Origin: Limnomonas spitsbergensis | Taxonomy: Eukaryota; Chlorophyta; Chlorophyceae; Chlamydomonadales | Reading direction: 5' to 3' | DNA: 64,000 nucleotides | NCBI GenBank assembly: GCA_037349105.1 | Contig: JAYJMM010000120.1 | Span: 4,406,001-4,470,000 of the forward strand | Shown: positions 34,901 through 43,808 of the stretch, one piece after another | How positions within the stretch are numbered: the stretch's first letter is position 1 | Layout: the number at the start of each line of letters is the position of its first letter | The notes under the pieces: generated by a model | Databases searched by the model: none | Seen by the model: the letters and a program-made list of their open reading frames with translations, nothing else | Told to the model about the DNA's origin: nothing | Translations under genes and position numbers: made by a program

Positions 34901-37900
34901 GGTGGTGAGGGAGGAGGTGAGGGAGGAAAGGGTGAAGGGTACGGTGGGGGTGAGGGAGGAGGAGAGGGAGGAGGTGAGGGAGAAGGGGGTGAAGGGTAGG
35001 GTGGGGGTGAGGGAGGAGGTGAGGGAGGAAAGGGTGAAGTGTAGGGTGGCGGTGTGGTAGGCGGTGTGGGAGGAGGTGAAGGAGGAGGTGAGTGTGAGGG
35101 TGAGGGAGGAGGTGAGGGAGGAAGGGGTGAAGGGTAGGGGGGGAGTGAGGGAGGAGGTGAGGGAGGAGGGGGTGAAGGGTAGGGTGGGGGTGAGGGAGGA
35201 GGTGTGAGAGGAGTTGAGGGAGCAGGGTGTGAAGGGTAGAGTGGGGGTGAGGGACGAGGTGAGGGAGGAGGTGAGGAAGGAAGGGGTGAAGGGTAGGGCG
35301 GTGGTGAGGGAGGAAGTGAGTGAGGAAAGGGTGAAGGGTACGGTGGGGGTGAGGGAGGAGGAGAGGGAGGAGGTGAGGAAGAAGGGGGTGAAGGGTAGGG
35401 TGGGGGTGAGGGAGGAGGTGAGGGAGGAGGGGGTGAAGGGTAGGGTGGCGGTGTGGGAGGAGGTGTGGGAGGAGGTGAAGGAGGAGGTGAGGGTGAGGGT
35501 GAGGGTGAGGGAGGAGGTGAGGGAGGAAGGGGTGAAGGGTAGGGTGGGGGTGAGGGAGGAGGTGAGGGAGGAGGTGAGGGAGGATGGGGTGAAGGGCAGG
35601 GTGGGGGTGAGGGAGGAGGTGAGGGAGGAGGGGGTGAAGGGTAGGGTGGCGGTGTGGGAGGAGGTGTGGTAGGAGGTGAAGGAGGAGGTGAGGGTGAGGG
35701 TGAGGGAGAAGGTGAGGGAGGAGATGAAAGAGGAGGTGAGGAAGGAAGGGGTGAAGGGTAGGGTGGGGGTGAGGGAGGAGGTGAGGGATGACGTGAAGGA
35801 GGAAGGGGTGAAGGGTAGGGTGGTGGTGAGGGAGGAGGTGAGGGAGAAGGGGGTGAAGGGTAGGGAGGCGATGTGGGAGGAGGTGTGGGAGGAGGGGAAG
35901 GAGGAGGTGAGGGTGAGGGTGAGGGAGGAGGTGAGGGTGGAGGTGAGGGAGGAGGTGAGGGAGGAAGGGGTGAAGGGTAGGGTGGAAGTGAAAGAGGAGG
36001 TGAGGGAGGAGGTGAGGGAGGAGGTGAGGGAGGAGGTGAGGGAGGAAAGGGTGAAGGGTAGGGTGGGGGTGAGGGAGGAGGTGAGGGAGGAGGGGGTGAA
36101 GGGTAGGGTGGCGGTGTGGATGGAGGAGAGGGCGGAGATGAGGGCGGAGGTGTGGGAAGAGGTGTGGGAAGCGGTGAGGGAGGAGGGGATGAAAGGTAGG
36201 GTGGGGGTGAGGGAGGAGGTGAGGGAGAAGGTGAGGGAGGGAGTGAGGGAGGAAATGAGGGAGGAGGTGAGGGGGGAGGTGAGGGAGGAGGTGAGGGAGG
36301 GAGTGAGGGAGGAAATGAGGGAAGAGGTGAGGGGGGAGGTGAGGGAGGAGGTGAGGGAGGAAAGGGTGAAGGGTAGAGTGGCGGTGTGGGACGAGGTGTG
36401 GGAGGAGGGGATGAAGGGTAGGGTGGGGGTGAGGGTGGAGGTGAGGGAGGAGGTGAGGCAGGAGGTGTGGGAGGAGGTGAGGGAAGAGATGAGGGAGGAG
36501 GGGATGAAGGGTAGGGTGGGGGTGAGGGAGAAGGTAAAGGAGGAGGTGAAGGAGGAGGTGAGGAGGGAGGGGGTGAAGGGTAGGGTGGCGGTGTGGGAGG
36601 AGGTGAGGGAGGAGGTGAGGAAGGAGGTAAGGGAGGAGGGGGTGAAGGGTAGGGTGGGGGTGGGGGTGGAGGAGAGGGAGGAGGCGAAGGAGGAGGGGGT
36701 GAAGGGTAGGGTGGCGGTGTGGGAGGAGGTGAGGGAGGAGGTGAGGGAGGAGGTGAGGGAGGAGGTGAGGGAGGAGGGGGTGAAGGGTAGGGTAGGGGTG
36801 AGGGTGGATGAGAGGGAGGAGGTGAGGGAGGAGGAGAGAGAGGAGGTGAGGGAGGAGGTGCGGGAGGAGGTGAGGGAGGAGGGGGTGAAATGTAGGGTGG
36901 GGATGAGGGTGGAGGACAGGGAGGAGTTGAAGGAGGTGAGGGAGGAGGGTGTGAAGGGTAGGGTAGGGGTAAGGAAGGAGGTGAGGGAGGAGGGGATGAA
37001 GGGTAGGGTGGGGGTGAGGGAGGAGGTGAGGGTGGAGGGGGTGAAGGGAAGGTTAAGGCTGCAGGGTTTGAGGGCGGTGAGGGTGGGGGTGTTGCAGGGT
37101 TTGAGGGCGGTGAGGGTGGGGGTGTTGCAGGGTTTGATGGCGGTGAGGGTGGGGGTGTCGCAGGGTTTGAGGGCGGTGAGGGTGGGGGTGTTGCAGGGTT
37201 TGAGGGCGGTGAGGGTGGGGGTGTTGCAGGGTTTGAGGGCGGTGAGGGTGGGGGTGTTGCAGGGTTTGATGGCGGTGAGGGTGGGGGTGTCGCAGGGTTT
37301 GAGGGCGGTGAGGGTGGGGGTGTTGCAGGGTTTGAGGGCGGTGAGGGTGGGGGTGTTGCAGGGTTTGAGGGCGGTGAGGGTGGGGGTGTTGCAGGGTTTG
37401 AGGGCGGTGAGGGTGGGGGTGTTGCAGGGTTTGATGGCGGTGAGGGTGGGGGTGTTGCAGGGTTTGAGGGCGGTGAGGGTGGGGGTGTTGCAGGGTTTGA
37501 GGGTGGTGAGGGTGGGGGTGTTGCAGGGTTTGAGGGCGGTGAGGGTGGGGGTGTTGCAGGGTTTGATGGCGGTGAGGGTGGGGGTGTTGCAGGGTTTGAG
37601 GGCGGTGAGGGTGGGGGTGTTGCAGGGTTTGAGGGCGGTGAGGGTGGGGGTGTTGCAGGGTTTGAGGGCGGTGAGGGTGGGGGTGTTGCAGGGTTTGAGG
37701 GCGGTGAGGGTGGGGGTGTTGCAGGGTTTGAGGGCGGTGAGGGTGGGGGTGTTGCAGGGTTTGAGGGCGGTGAGGGTGGGGGTGTTGCAGGGTTTGAGGG
37801 CGGTGAGGGTGGGGGTGTTGCAGGGTTTGAGGGTTGTGAGGGTGGGGGTGTTGCAGGGTTTGAGGGCGGTGAGGGTGGGGGTGTTGCAGGGTTTGAGGGC

Positions 37901-39262
37901 GGTGAGGGTGGGGGTGTTGCAGGGTTTGAGGGCGGTGAGGGTGGGGGTGTTGCAGGGTTTGAGGGCGGTGAGGGTGGGGGTGTTGCAGGTTTTGAGGGTG
38001 GTGAGGGTGGGGATGTTGCAGGGTTTGAGGGCGGTGAGGGTGGGGGTGTTGCATGGTATGAGGGGGGTGAGGGGGGTGGACTAGGTGCGTAGGTGGGGGA
38101 CAAGGGAGGTGGAATGTCAGGGTTTGAGGGAGGGTATGGAGGAGCTGGAGGGTAGAGAGGTGCTATTGAGGGTGGCAGCTGTGGGTAGGACGGAGGGGCT
38201 GCTGGGTACGGTGGATGTGGGTGAGGAGGATCTGCGGGGTATAATGAAAGTGGGGAGTTTGGTATGCTCAAGTGTGGACACGGGAGGACGTGTTTTAGGG
38301 TTAAGGGTTTGGGGTTAAGGGTTAGGGTTTAGGGTGTAGGGTTTAGGGTTTGAGGTGTCTTTGTATGCGTGGGGAAACGACAGGGAGGTCATTGGCAATG
38401 CTGACTTGTTGAGCACTAAGAAATTTGATGTCATGCCGTAGGTCAAGTTCATGTATTGGAGTCGGGTTCGTACTTTCAAAGCATGCCCTTTGGGGGATGG
38501 GGTGAAGAGGGTTTAAAACATATGTTCGGAAGTGGGGATTTGATGGTGGCCCACTAGTTTCAATGCGAAGTTAAGCATGATGAATCGAGATATATTCCAT
38601 GCCCTTGAGGAGATAAGACACGGCTCACCTAGGCGAAATCGGGGCTGCTATCAGACTATTTGGCAGTGCCTATATGCTTCTTGTAGCGTGCTTCATTCAT
38701 TTACAATTCAGCTACATCGCTGCCTACAGCGACCTTTGGGGGCTGGTGTATCTAGCCCTGCTCGCTCATTGGGCAGCTGGCCCCGGCCGTTGGTCGTAGG
38801 ATATGCTCGACAAGCTTTGATCCTGATTGGCCCAGTGGTGGCTGCCCGGAGGTCACCCCAAGAAGGCTTGGTATGAACTAAAAGAATCATTGTTTGGCAG
38901 TATGCAAGGCTGTGCTCTGGGACAATTTAGGCACTGACGTACAGTGTGTCTCCAGGTGGCACTAGTTACATGGCAGTTGCAAACTTACATGAAGAGGGCG
39001 GCTCCGGGGGCAACGGTAATTCTGGCCCAGACTGCAACAAGCTGCGCTGAATTTGCGCCTTGCCGCCAGGAATATCAACACTCCGTTCAGATTTCGCGCG
39101 GTTCCACTCTTGCGGCTCGTTCCGTGTCACCGCCATGCACCCACGGGTGACGGAAAACAGAAGGGCAGCAGCCATGATCATCGAAATGAATGCCGGGAAC
39201 CTTTCATTATCGAATTTGATGCGCTTGGCCCAGGCGCTGTGATAAGAATTGTCGACGGGCAT
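19961..39262 (-). CDS. Giant modular Pro-rich, SEA-like type I membrane surface protein
   Basis: Nine exons, minus strand: 39262-38989, 38231-32656, 32165-32015, 28498-27747, 26908-26758, 26443-26160, 25044-24894, 23952-20861 and 20563-19961 (TGA). All phases close and the model gives about 3,677 residues. Order: N-terminal hydrophobic stretch ([17 protein letters not shown], residues ~23-39; a start at the inner Met would give a standard signal peptide), then ~1,800 residues of S/P-rich sequence. Three ~125-residue modules follow (~1905-2030, 2200-2330, 2350-2476). Each has an [13 protein letters not shown] strand, a 50-residue segment ending NIA.GASSG, and [20 protein letters not shown]. 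Next come a ~640-residue Pro-rich stretch, a [17 protein letters not shown] domain (~3122-3477), a TM helix (~3543-3566) and a ~110-residue tail. The module pattern beta-alpha-beta-beta-alpha-beta resembles SEA or ferredoxin-like folds (inference). The Pro-rich parts suggest an extracellular-matrix glycoprotein. Confidence 0.8.
20861..21930 (-). other. Domain resembling bacterial surface-protein module
   Basis: This is the C-terminal part of exon 8. It reads [32 protein letters not shown], then [18 protein letters not shown], then [11 protein letters not shown] and a long Ala-rich helical stretch. The order of an Asp/Asn-rich DxDxNxxxxxxEP loop, TTxxxGxWxL, APAGxxVxSPLTTLL and xALGL matches a domain I know from large bacterial and cyanobacterial surface proteins. 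The Asp-rich loop could bind calcium. Recognition is by pattern only. Confidence 0.5.
21930..23870 (-). repeat. Ser-Pro-rich coding repeats, 3' block
   Basis: On the minus strand this codes for [24 protein letters not shown] units of about 26 residues (about ten copies at 22350-23200) and [14 protein letters not shown] units (23340-23870). The arrays are in frame and interrupted by no stop in 1,940 bp, while other frames are merely low-complexity. Confidence 0.9.
24074..24264 (+). pseudogene. LINE reverse-transcriptase 3' fragment in intron
   Basis: The plus strand reads [17 protein letters not shown], then [16 protein letters not shown], then (after a one-base shift) [17 protein letters not shown] and FEKPVVP. 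This is clearly homologous to the C-terminal region of the element at 43809-47557 but not identical to it. It lies in the intron between exons 25044-24894 and 23952-20861 of the surface-protein gene, opposite to that gene's strand. Confidence 0.85.
24280..24815 (+). repeat. 16-bp ACCCATGCTGCATGCT array, ~33 copies
   Basis: Degenerate tandem array with variants such as ACCCATGCTGACTGCT and ACCCATGCTCCATGCC. It starts directly after the LINE fragment, within the same intron. Confidence 0.95.
25285..25530 (+). repeat. ~34-bp minisatellite
   Basis: Seven copies of GAGCCAGTACTTCAGTTTTT then ATGACGGGGGGAAC. It lies in the intron 25045-26159. Confidence 0.9.
25595..25715 (-). repeat. Dispersed family 1 element, reverse orientation
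   Basis: Read on the minus strand it begins with the TTCAATTCAGATACATTTCAGC head and continues CACGTCCTGGCCTC..., ending near AAGGGCCGGCACATG. It is intronic. Confidence 0.5.
25870..26010 (-). repeat. Dispersed family 1 element, reverse orientation
   Basis: On the minus strand it has an AGCTTACTTCAGCTACAATC head, a GCAGCAAGCTCGGTGCAGCC body and a CCCCATTGGCTTAGC tail. These correspond to head, GCAAGCCC.GCTGC body and CCAT.GGCCCAGTGG tail of the copies at 55135 and 58630. Confidence 0.55.
27095..27190 (+). repeat. Family 1 tail fragment
   Basis: GAGGTTTGGTCCCGATTGGC, then CCAGTGGTGGCCGCCC, matches the last third of other copies. It lies in the intron 26909-27746. Confidence 0.5.
27330..27620 (+). 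repeat. ~65-bp repeat and CCATGGAT microsatellite
   Basis: ATCCATCCATGGATCCATGG, followed by units of GAAGAGGGTCCTAGTGACGA, then ACACCCTTAATTGACTGACC and GTGCA, in about four degenerate copies. Intronic. Confidence 0.85.
27900..28420 (-). repeat. SPPPP coding repeats between modules 1 and 2
   Basis: In exon 28498-27747 this part codes for about 170 residues of [11 protein letters not shown] with a 15-bp period. The complementary strand is almost pure GGGGAAGGTGG, so it has strong G-quadruplex potential. Confidence 0.9.
28905..31705 (+). repeat. 26-bp minisatellite, ~107 copies
   Basis: The unit reads TATGCAGGATCTTTATTC then CTACAGGG. The main variation is A/G in CT(A/G)CAG, T/C in CTT(T/C)ATT, and rare 24-bp units lacking AT. 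All three plus-strand frames stay open for over 2.8 kb because the unit lacks stops in every frame; this is not evidence of coding. The array fills most of intron 32014-28499 of the surface-protein gene. Confidence 0.98.
32770..37050 (-). repeat. [14 protein letters not shown] coding repeats with 1.4-kb internal duplication
   Basis: Within exon 2 the minus strand codes for about 1,420 residues made of [19 protein letters not shown] variants. A block near 33816-34790 recurs near 35214-36200, offset by about 1,400 bp. A third copy of its left part lies at 33417-33810. Confidence 0.85.
37053..38055 (-). repeat. 33-bp coding repeat, 11-residue unit ~30 copies
   Basis: The minus strand encodes ([11 protein letters not shown])n with almost perfect regularity. 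It is the N-terminal part of the exon 2 Pro-rich region. The high nucleotide identity between units, above that of the block at 32770-37050, indicates recent expansion. Confidence 0.95.
38290..38988. other. Intron 1 of surface-protein gene: telomere-like tract and family 1 element
   Basis: TTAGGGTTAAGGG and TTAGGGTTTAGGG words lie at 38294-38355. A family 1 element lies at about 38695-38870 (head CAATTCAGCTACATCGCTGC, tail TGATTGGCCCAGTGGTGGC). The remaining sequence shows nothing. On the minus strand the donor is GTAAGT at 38988 and the acceptor CCCCGCAG ends at 38232. Confidence 0.55.
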
Positions 39263-41232
39263 TCGAAGGAATCCAGCCCCGCCGTGCGTGGGCCGTGGCC
39301 AATCGACAGGCTATGTATGGACGTATCTTCGGCAGATAGACCCGAAGCTGGGACTGTTAACGATGTCAGAAACGACTTATTTCTAACATTCCATATTTGA
39401 AGCGTATATTTGCCAATGTATGGTTCGTTTCTTTTACGCGCATGCATGAGCAACATTTCGTACTGTTCCTGTCGGTCCTGTGTCTGGTTCCTGTCTTGTC
39501 ACCTGCATGTCGCTGGCCCGGTCGACTTCTTCTCATCATCCACAAGGTCGGACATGGCAGCTGCAAGCGAGAGACCACGGCGCACTGAATGCCATCGGGG
39601 CGCGCTGCAGCGGCGTCTGCGTGGCCGCGTGGGCCAGGGCTGTTGCTGCTCCGTATTATCCGCCCCGTCCGGAGGGGATCCGCACCTAGACCGCTGCCAG
39701 CAGTCGCAACGCTCCGTTGCCGAGCAGGGCGTTGCTACCAGGATCATACCTGCGGGGCAGGCAGGAATGGAACATGATCACATTGTGAGGTCGTTCAGAA
39801 TTGTGTGCCAAGGAGGGTAGTGACGCGAAGTTTTTGCAGTCCAACGGGGCATGCATCACATTTGATGCATGGGACTTGTGCCCGTACCGTAGTGGAGTAT
39901 ATAAGCATTTTTATCAATTGAATCCAACAGGGTCAGGGTCATGCAAGCATAATAAGTTAATGACAGGTCAAAACCTAGGAGTTCGGCAGTAAGGAACAGG
40001 ATAAATCTAAGAAGGCAGGCAGGCATGAACAGGTTCTAATCGAAGGGGTCAGGTAGGTATGGAAGAGGGTCAACCCAGAGGGAAAAGGCAGGCATGAAAC
40101 AAGATTATGAAGGGGCAAGTGTCGTCGTTACAGGGTGGCCGGTGAGCTGCTACTCGGTAGCTGCAATAACTAGCAGGAAACGATTGTGATCTGGATGGCT
40201 GGATCTTAGGATTTGGGCAGGCAGGTATAAAACAGGATCAAACCTGAGGCTGAGGAGGATCCGCCTTCCGCAATTTCAAGCTACAATTCTGCCCACATGT
40301 CGATGTTCCCGAGGGGGGAGAGGGAGGGGCGGTGTAGGCTGCAGTATGACTGGCCTCGCAATCGTTCAATACTCCGATGGTAAACGGGGAGGTCTAGTTG
40401 CAGGAGTGGATAGCCCCAGAGAAGCACGGCAACACACCGTGGATCATAGGATGCACTGAGCTCTTCGACAATGGAGGCTGGCCCCACTGCCCAGAGCTCT
40501 GCCGCCATACGGGTGAGGGGGCCCATGAGGAGCATATGGGATGGGGGCCATAGCCATGGGAAGGGGCAGGGAGGAGGCACGAGGCCGCTTCTTGGTTGGT
40601 GGCAAGGAGGGGGGATGGAGGGGATGAACGTTGAAGGAGATCCTTGGCGAGCCCGACCCAGTGCGGCTGGCATGGCGTTATACATGCGGTGCAGTCATAC
40701 GATATGACCATGACACAACGACTGCTGAAGTAAAAGCTGGCATGGTGCCGCCGGGAGCCCTGGCCATCGCAGATTCAACCTAATCCCTAATGAGTAATGT
40801 GGCTCAATCAACAAAATGCCGGTATTTATTACGGTATGGGATCTGGTCATCCACACGGTATTATGGATTTATGGCTTAGCAACAAAAAATAATTTCTGGA
40901 GTTTGAACATTTCTGCCTTGAACCCCTCTCGGCCCAAGCTCCATGTCAAAGCTAGATGCTATATGTGTCTTGTGTGGGTTCTCACCCCAAGGTTTTCACC
41001 CGCTGGTTTTCACACTTCCTGTACGGCTTCTCGTAGATCCTGTGCAGGGGAATTTGCAGGGGTCCTGTGCGTTGGATATTCGGTCATCGTGACAAATCCT
41101 CAACATACCGTAGGAATCGCAGACTAATAGCACGCAATTGGAACGACAATTGTTTATTCCTTTTCGCGTGACCCTCCCCACAGCCCCATCTCGTCTGTCT
41201 CAACCCTCCCCTGAGAAGGTTCTAATTTTGCT
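39263..41232. promoter_or_regulatory. Divergent intergenic region between surface-protein and SCAMP genes
   Basis: The starts of two divergently transcribed genes flank this 2-kb stretch, so it should hold both promoters. It contains a partial family 2 element (39826-39890), a TATATAAG word at about 39898-39905, and degenerate GGCAGGCATGAA repeats with AACAGGAT and GGTCA words at 39930-40260. No promoter element can be assigned with confidence. No exon is evident. Confidence 0.35.
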
Positions 41233-43222
41233 ATGGCGACAGGAGGATGGGGAGCCGCAGGTTAGCAAATGGATACGATGTATGAATGTACTGTATCTTC
41301 AATTAATTTGTATCATGCAGGTGCTTGGGGCGCGACTCCAAAGACGGCCCCTGAATATGACGAGCTGGAGGAAGGGCCTCCCGCTCAAGCGGCCCAGCCA
41401 ATTTACAACAGCCCACCGGCTGCTTCATATGATTCGTCAGCAAATAAAACATACGGAGCTGCAAGCGATGCCCCACCTGCAGCTTCTGCTTTCTACCCCT
41501 CAGCAAAACCAGAATTTGGAAGCAGCTCGAATGTAAGAGAAGGAAGGAAATTATGTCATGAATCCCAGGGAAGGTCCATGTCCAAATTTTGACTGAGCAT
41601 TGCCCATGTGATGGCATTTATGTGCCATGCAGGGCAACACCGGTAGGGAGGCGGAGCTGAACAGAAGAGAAAAGGAACTGAATGCCAAGGAGAAAGCGCT
41701 AAAGGAACTGGAGCAGCAGCTCAAGGATCACGGTGTGGTGTTGAAGAAGAAGAACTGGCCATTCTTCCTCCCGTTGCTTCATCATGACATTTCGGGAGAG
41801 ATTCCGGAGAAGTCTCGCCGGGTAGTGCGTGAGATCTACGGCTGTTGGTGGGTGAGTTATTTTCCACCCTTCGAGACTTCTGTCTTACTGGGCTGCTGGT
41901 CTCTTGCCGATGGACCTTGCCATGAAGTCTACTACCGCCATAAAAGTTCAGCTCAACACACCAGGATGCCAAGAACCTTCTGACCCCGCTCATTCCTTAC
42001 CTACTTCTCACGTCATGCTCCCTTCAGGCACTCAGCTTTTGCCTCTTTTGGAATTTTTTCGCCGCGAGCACAGTTCTAGGAACAAGTGATCCCAACAGGA
42101 TCGCTAGCTGGTTCCTTTCAAGTGAGTCCCTGACCGCTTGAAGCATGCTCCCTGAAATCTTAGGCCTGCCTGCACTGCCTGTCAGTCAAGGCGTGCAGTA
42201 CTGCAGTCTAAAGATTTCCTCTGACCTACAGCTCCCTCCTTGCAGTATTCTTCGCCGTGCTCGGGATTCCGCTTGCGTTCTGGGGCTGGTATCTGTCCAT
42301 TTACGATGCAGGGGCCACCGACTCAACGTATGGCATGATTAAGTTCTTCTTTTGCTTCTTCATCAACATCTGCTGGTGCATCTGGTGTGCCGTCGGTGAG
42401 TGGGCGTTCTGAATAATTTATTGTAGCGATGCTGCATGGCATGATGTATATGCAATGCAATTTCAGGCAAACATTACCTTCAAATTCCAGTCTACCATGT
42501 TTCGAATCATCCTGAGCACGAACGCATGATGTTCTGTGGCTTCACCGTCATACACCTGTGTTAGCGTTATCGTGCATGTATGCACCTCTCAGGCCCGCAA
42601 CTTGGTGTTGCTAAATGGTCCTTTGCCGGCTGGCTGACCTGCTTCGAGGCACTGGGCCAGACGACTTTCATCGGAATTATCTACATCGTTGGCGCCTGCT
42701 TGTGGACAGCCATATCTGCCTACTGTGTGTGGTGTTTCATTGATGTGAGTTCTAACTATCACGCTCCTCTTAGGCCGTTTTTCTAACAGAGCACGACATG
42801 ATGCTATGATTTCAATCTAGGCAAGCTAGAGCTTTTGGCCGTTATTCTAACAGAGCACGTCATGATGCTATGATAGCAGTGTAGACAAGCTACAGCTTTG
42901 GGCCGCTATGATGGCAATGTAGGCAATCTAGAGCTCTAAGCCGTTAGTCTAAAAGAGCACGACATGATAGCACTATAGGCAAGCTAGAGCTTTTGTGAAA
43001 CCTCTTATTTTGAAAATAAGGCTCTGTTCTGACTGGCTTGATGTTTATCCGCATGGCACTGTCATTAACCATGGACGCTGTCTTGTCGCGCAGGCCTACT
43101 TTTTCTTCAGGGGCAAAGGTGGTGTCAAGGAGGTCAAGAAGGCAAAGGAGGATGCTGCTGTGGAAGCCTTCAGGGTTAATATGCAGAACCAGCAGGGAGG
43201 GGCGACCTCATGGAAGGTGTAA
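41233..43222 (+). CDS. SCAMP: Secretory carrier-associated membrane protein (SCAMP)
   Basis: A complete gene in seven exons: 41233-41260, 41321-41532, 41633-41851, 42028-42121, 42246-42395, 42593-42744 and 43094-43222. All phases close, giving 327 residues, normal for the family. The N-terminal tail (1-80) is Pro/Ala/Ser-rich with YDELEEGPP. A charged coiled coil follows (about 84-112, EAELNRREKELNAKEKALKE). Then comes the SCAMP signature KKNWPFFLPLLHHDISGEIP, four membrane spans (about 154-171, 181-205, 215-235, 257-284) and the tail YFFFRGKGGVKEVKKAKE. SCAMPs are tetraspanning proteins of trans-Golgi, endosome and plasma-membrane carriers that act in vesicle traffic. The N-terminal NPF motifs of many animal SCAMPs are absent. 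The first ATG was chosen because it splices in phase to the conserved frame. Confidence 0.93.
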
Positions 43223-43447
43223 ATGTGAGACCGGCAATAATGACGCCATAGTAGCGCAATATAGTAACGTCAGTCGACGAGACCTTAGTTGCTGCGTGTG
43301 CGCCTCGTTTGGTTTTCTACTAAATCCTGTGGACTGGGTAGGAGTGTACTATGATTTGCCTGGACCTGTTGGTGGCTATTAGCACCATCATTACGAGTTG
43401 TTCAGGCAATTGCGGTTCAAAATAAATATTACCACCTCTGAATAAGA

Positions 43448-43488
43448 TGTAACGTGCAAGGACTGCGTCGCACAATATAAGTATGTAA
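43448..43488 (+). terminator. Candidate SCAMP polyadenylation signals TGTAA
   Basis: TGTAA occurs at 43448-43452 and 43484-43488, 226 and 262 nt after the stop codon. TGTAA is the usual signal in chlamydomonadalean algae. Confidence 0.45.
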
Positions 43489-43514
43489 TGGTTATTGAAA
43501 AGGGTTTAGAACAG

Positions 43515-43765
43515 TGCATACCCGCTGGGCCCTGCTGAACGCTCGGCCACGTGGGGCTGGTGAAGTTTTGTGAAGTTTTTACAGTCCAACAGAGCATCAC
43601 AATTGATGCATGGGACATGTGCCCGTAAACCGGTACAGGCACTTGATACACTAGGACAGAAAGCGAAAACCAGTGACCCCCCTGGGCAAGCAACTAGCAC
43701 ACAACCACGACAGTGGCGTGGGAATGAACCCCATAGTGCAGAAGATAAGCCCCAGCCATAAAACA
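43515..43765 (+). repeat. Dispersed family 2 element, full-length
   Basis: It starts with GGGCCCTGCTGAACGC and CGGCCACGTGGGGCTGG, then the shared body (TTTTTACAGTCCAACAGAGC, AGCGAAAACCAGTGACCCCC, GGGAATGAACCCCATAGTGC), and ends at AAGCCCCAGCC. The GGGGCTGG near the start and CCCCAGCC at the end form a short inverted repeat, as in a non-autonomous DNA element. It lies 40 bp from the 3' end of the LINE ORF2. Confidence 0.7.
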
Positions 43766-43808
43766 TGACGTGGGTGCAAAAGAGTTCGATTGAGCACCGC
43801 CTAGAGAG

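Noticed and set aside
32904..38084. Plus-strand Arg/Glu/Val-rich ORFs (EEVREEVKGRV) opposite the Pro-rich exon
   Set aside because: Shadow of the (PPSP)n codons; stops recur on this strand while the minus frame is open for 5.6 kb.
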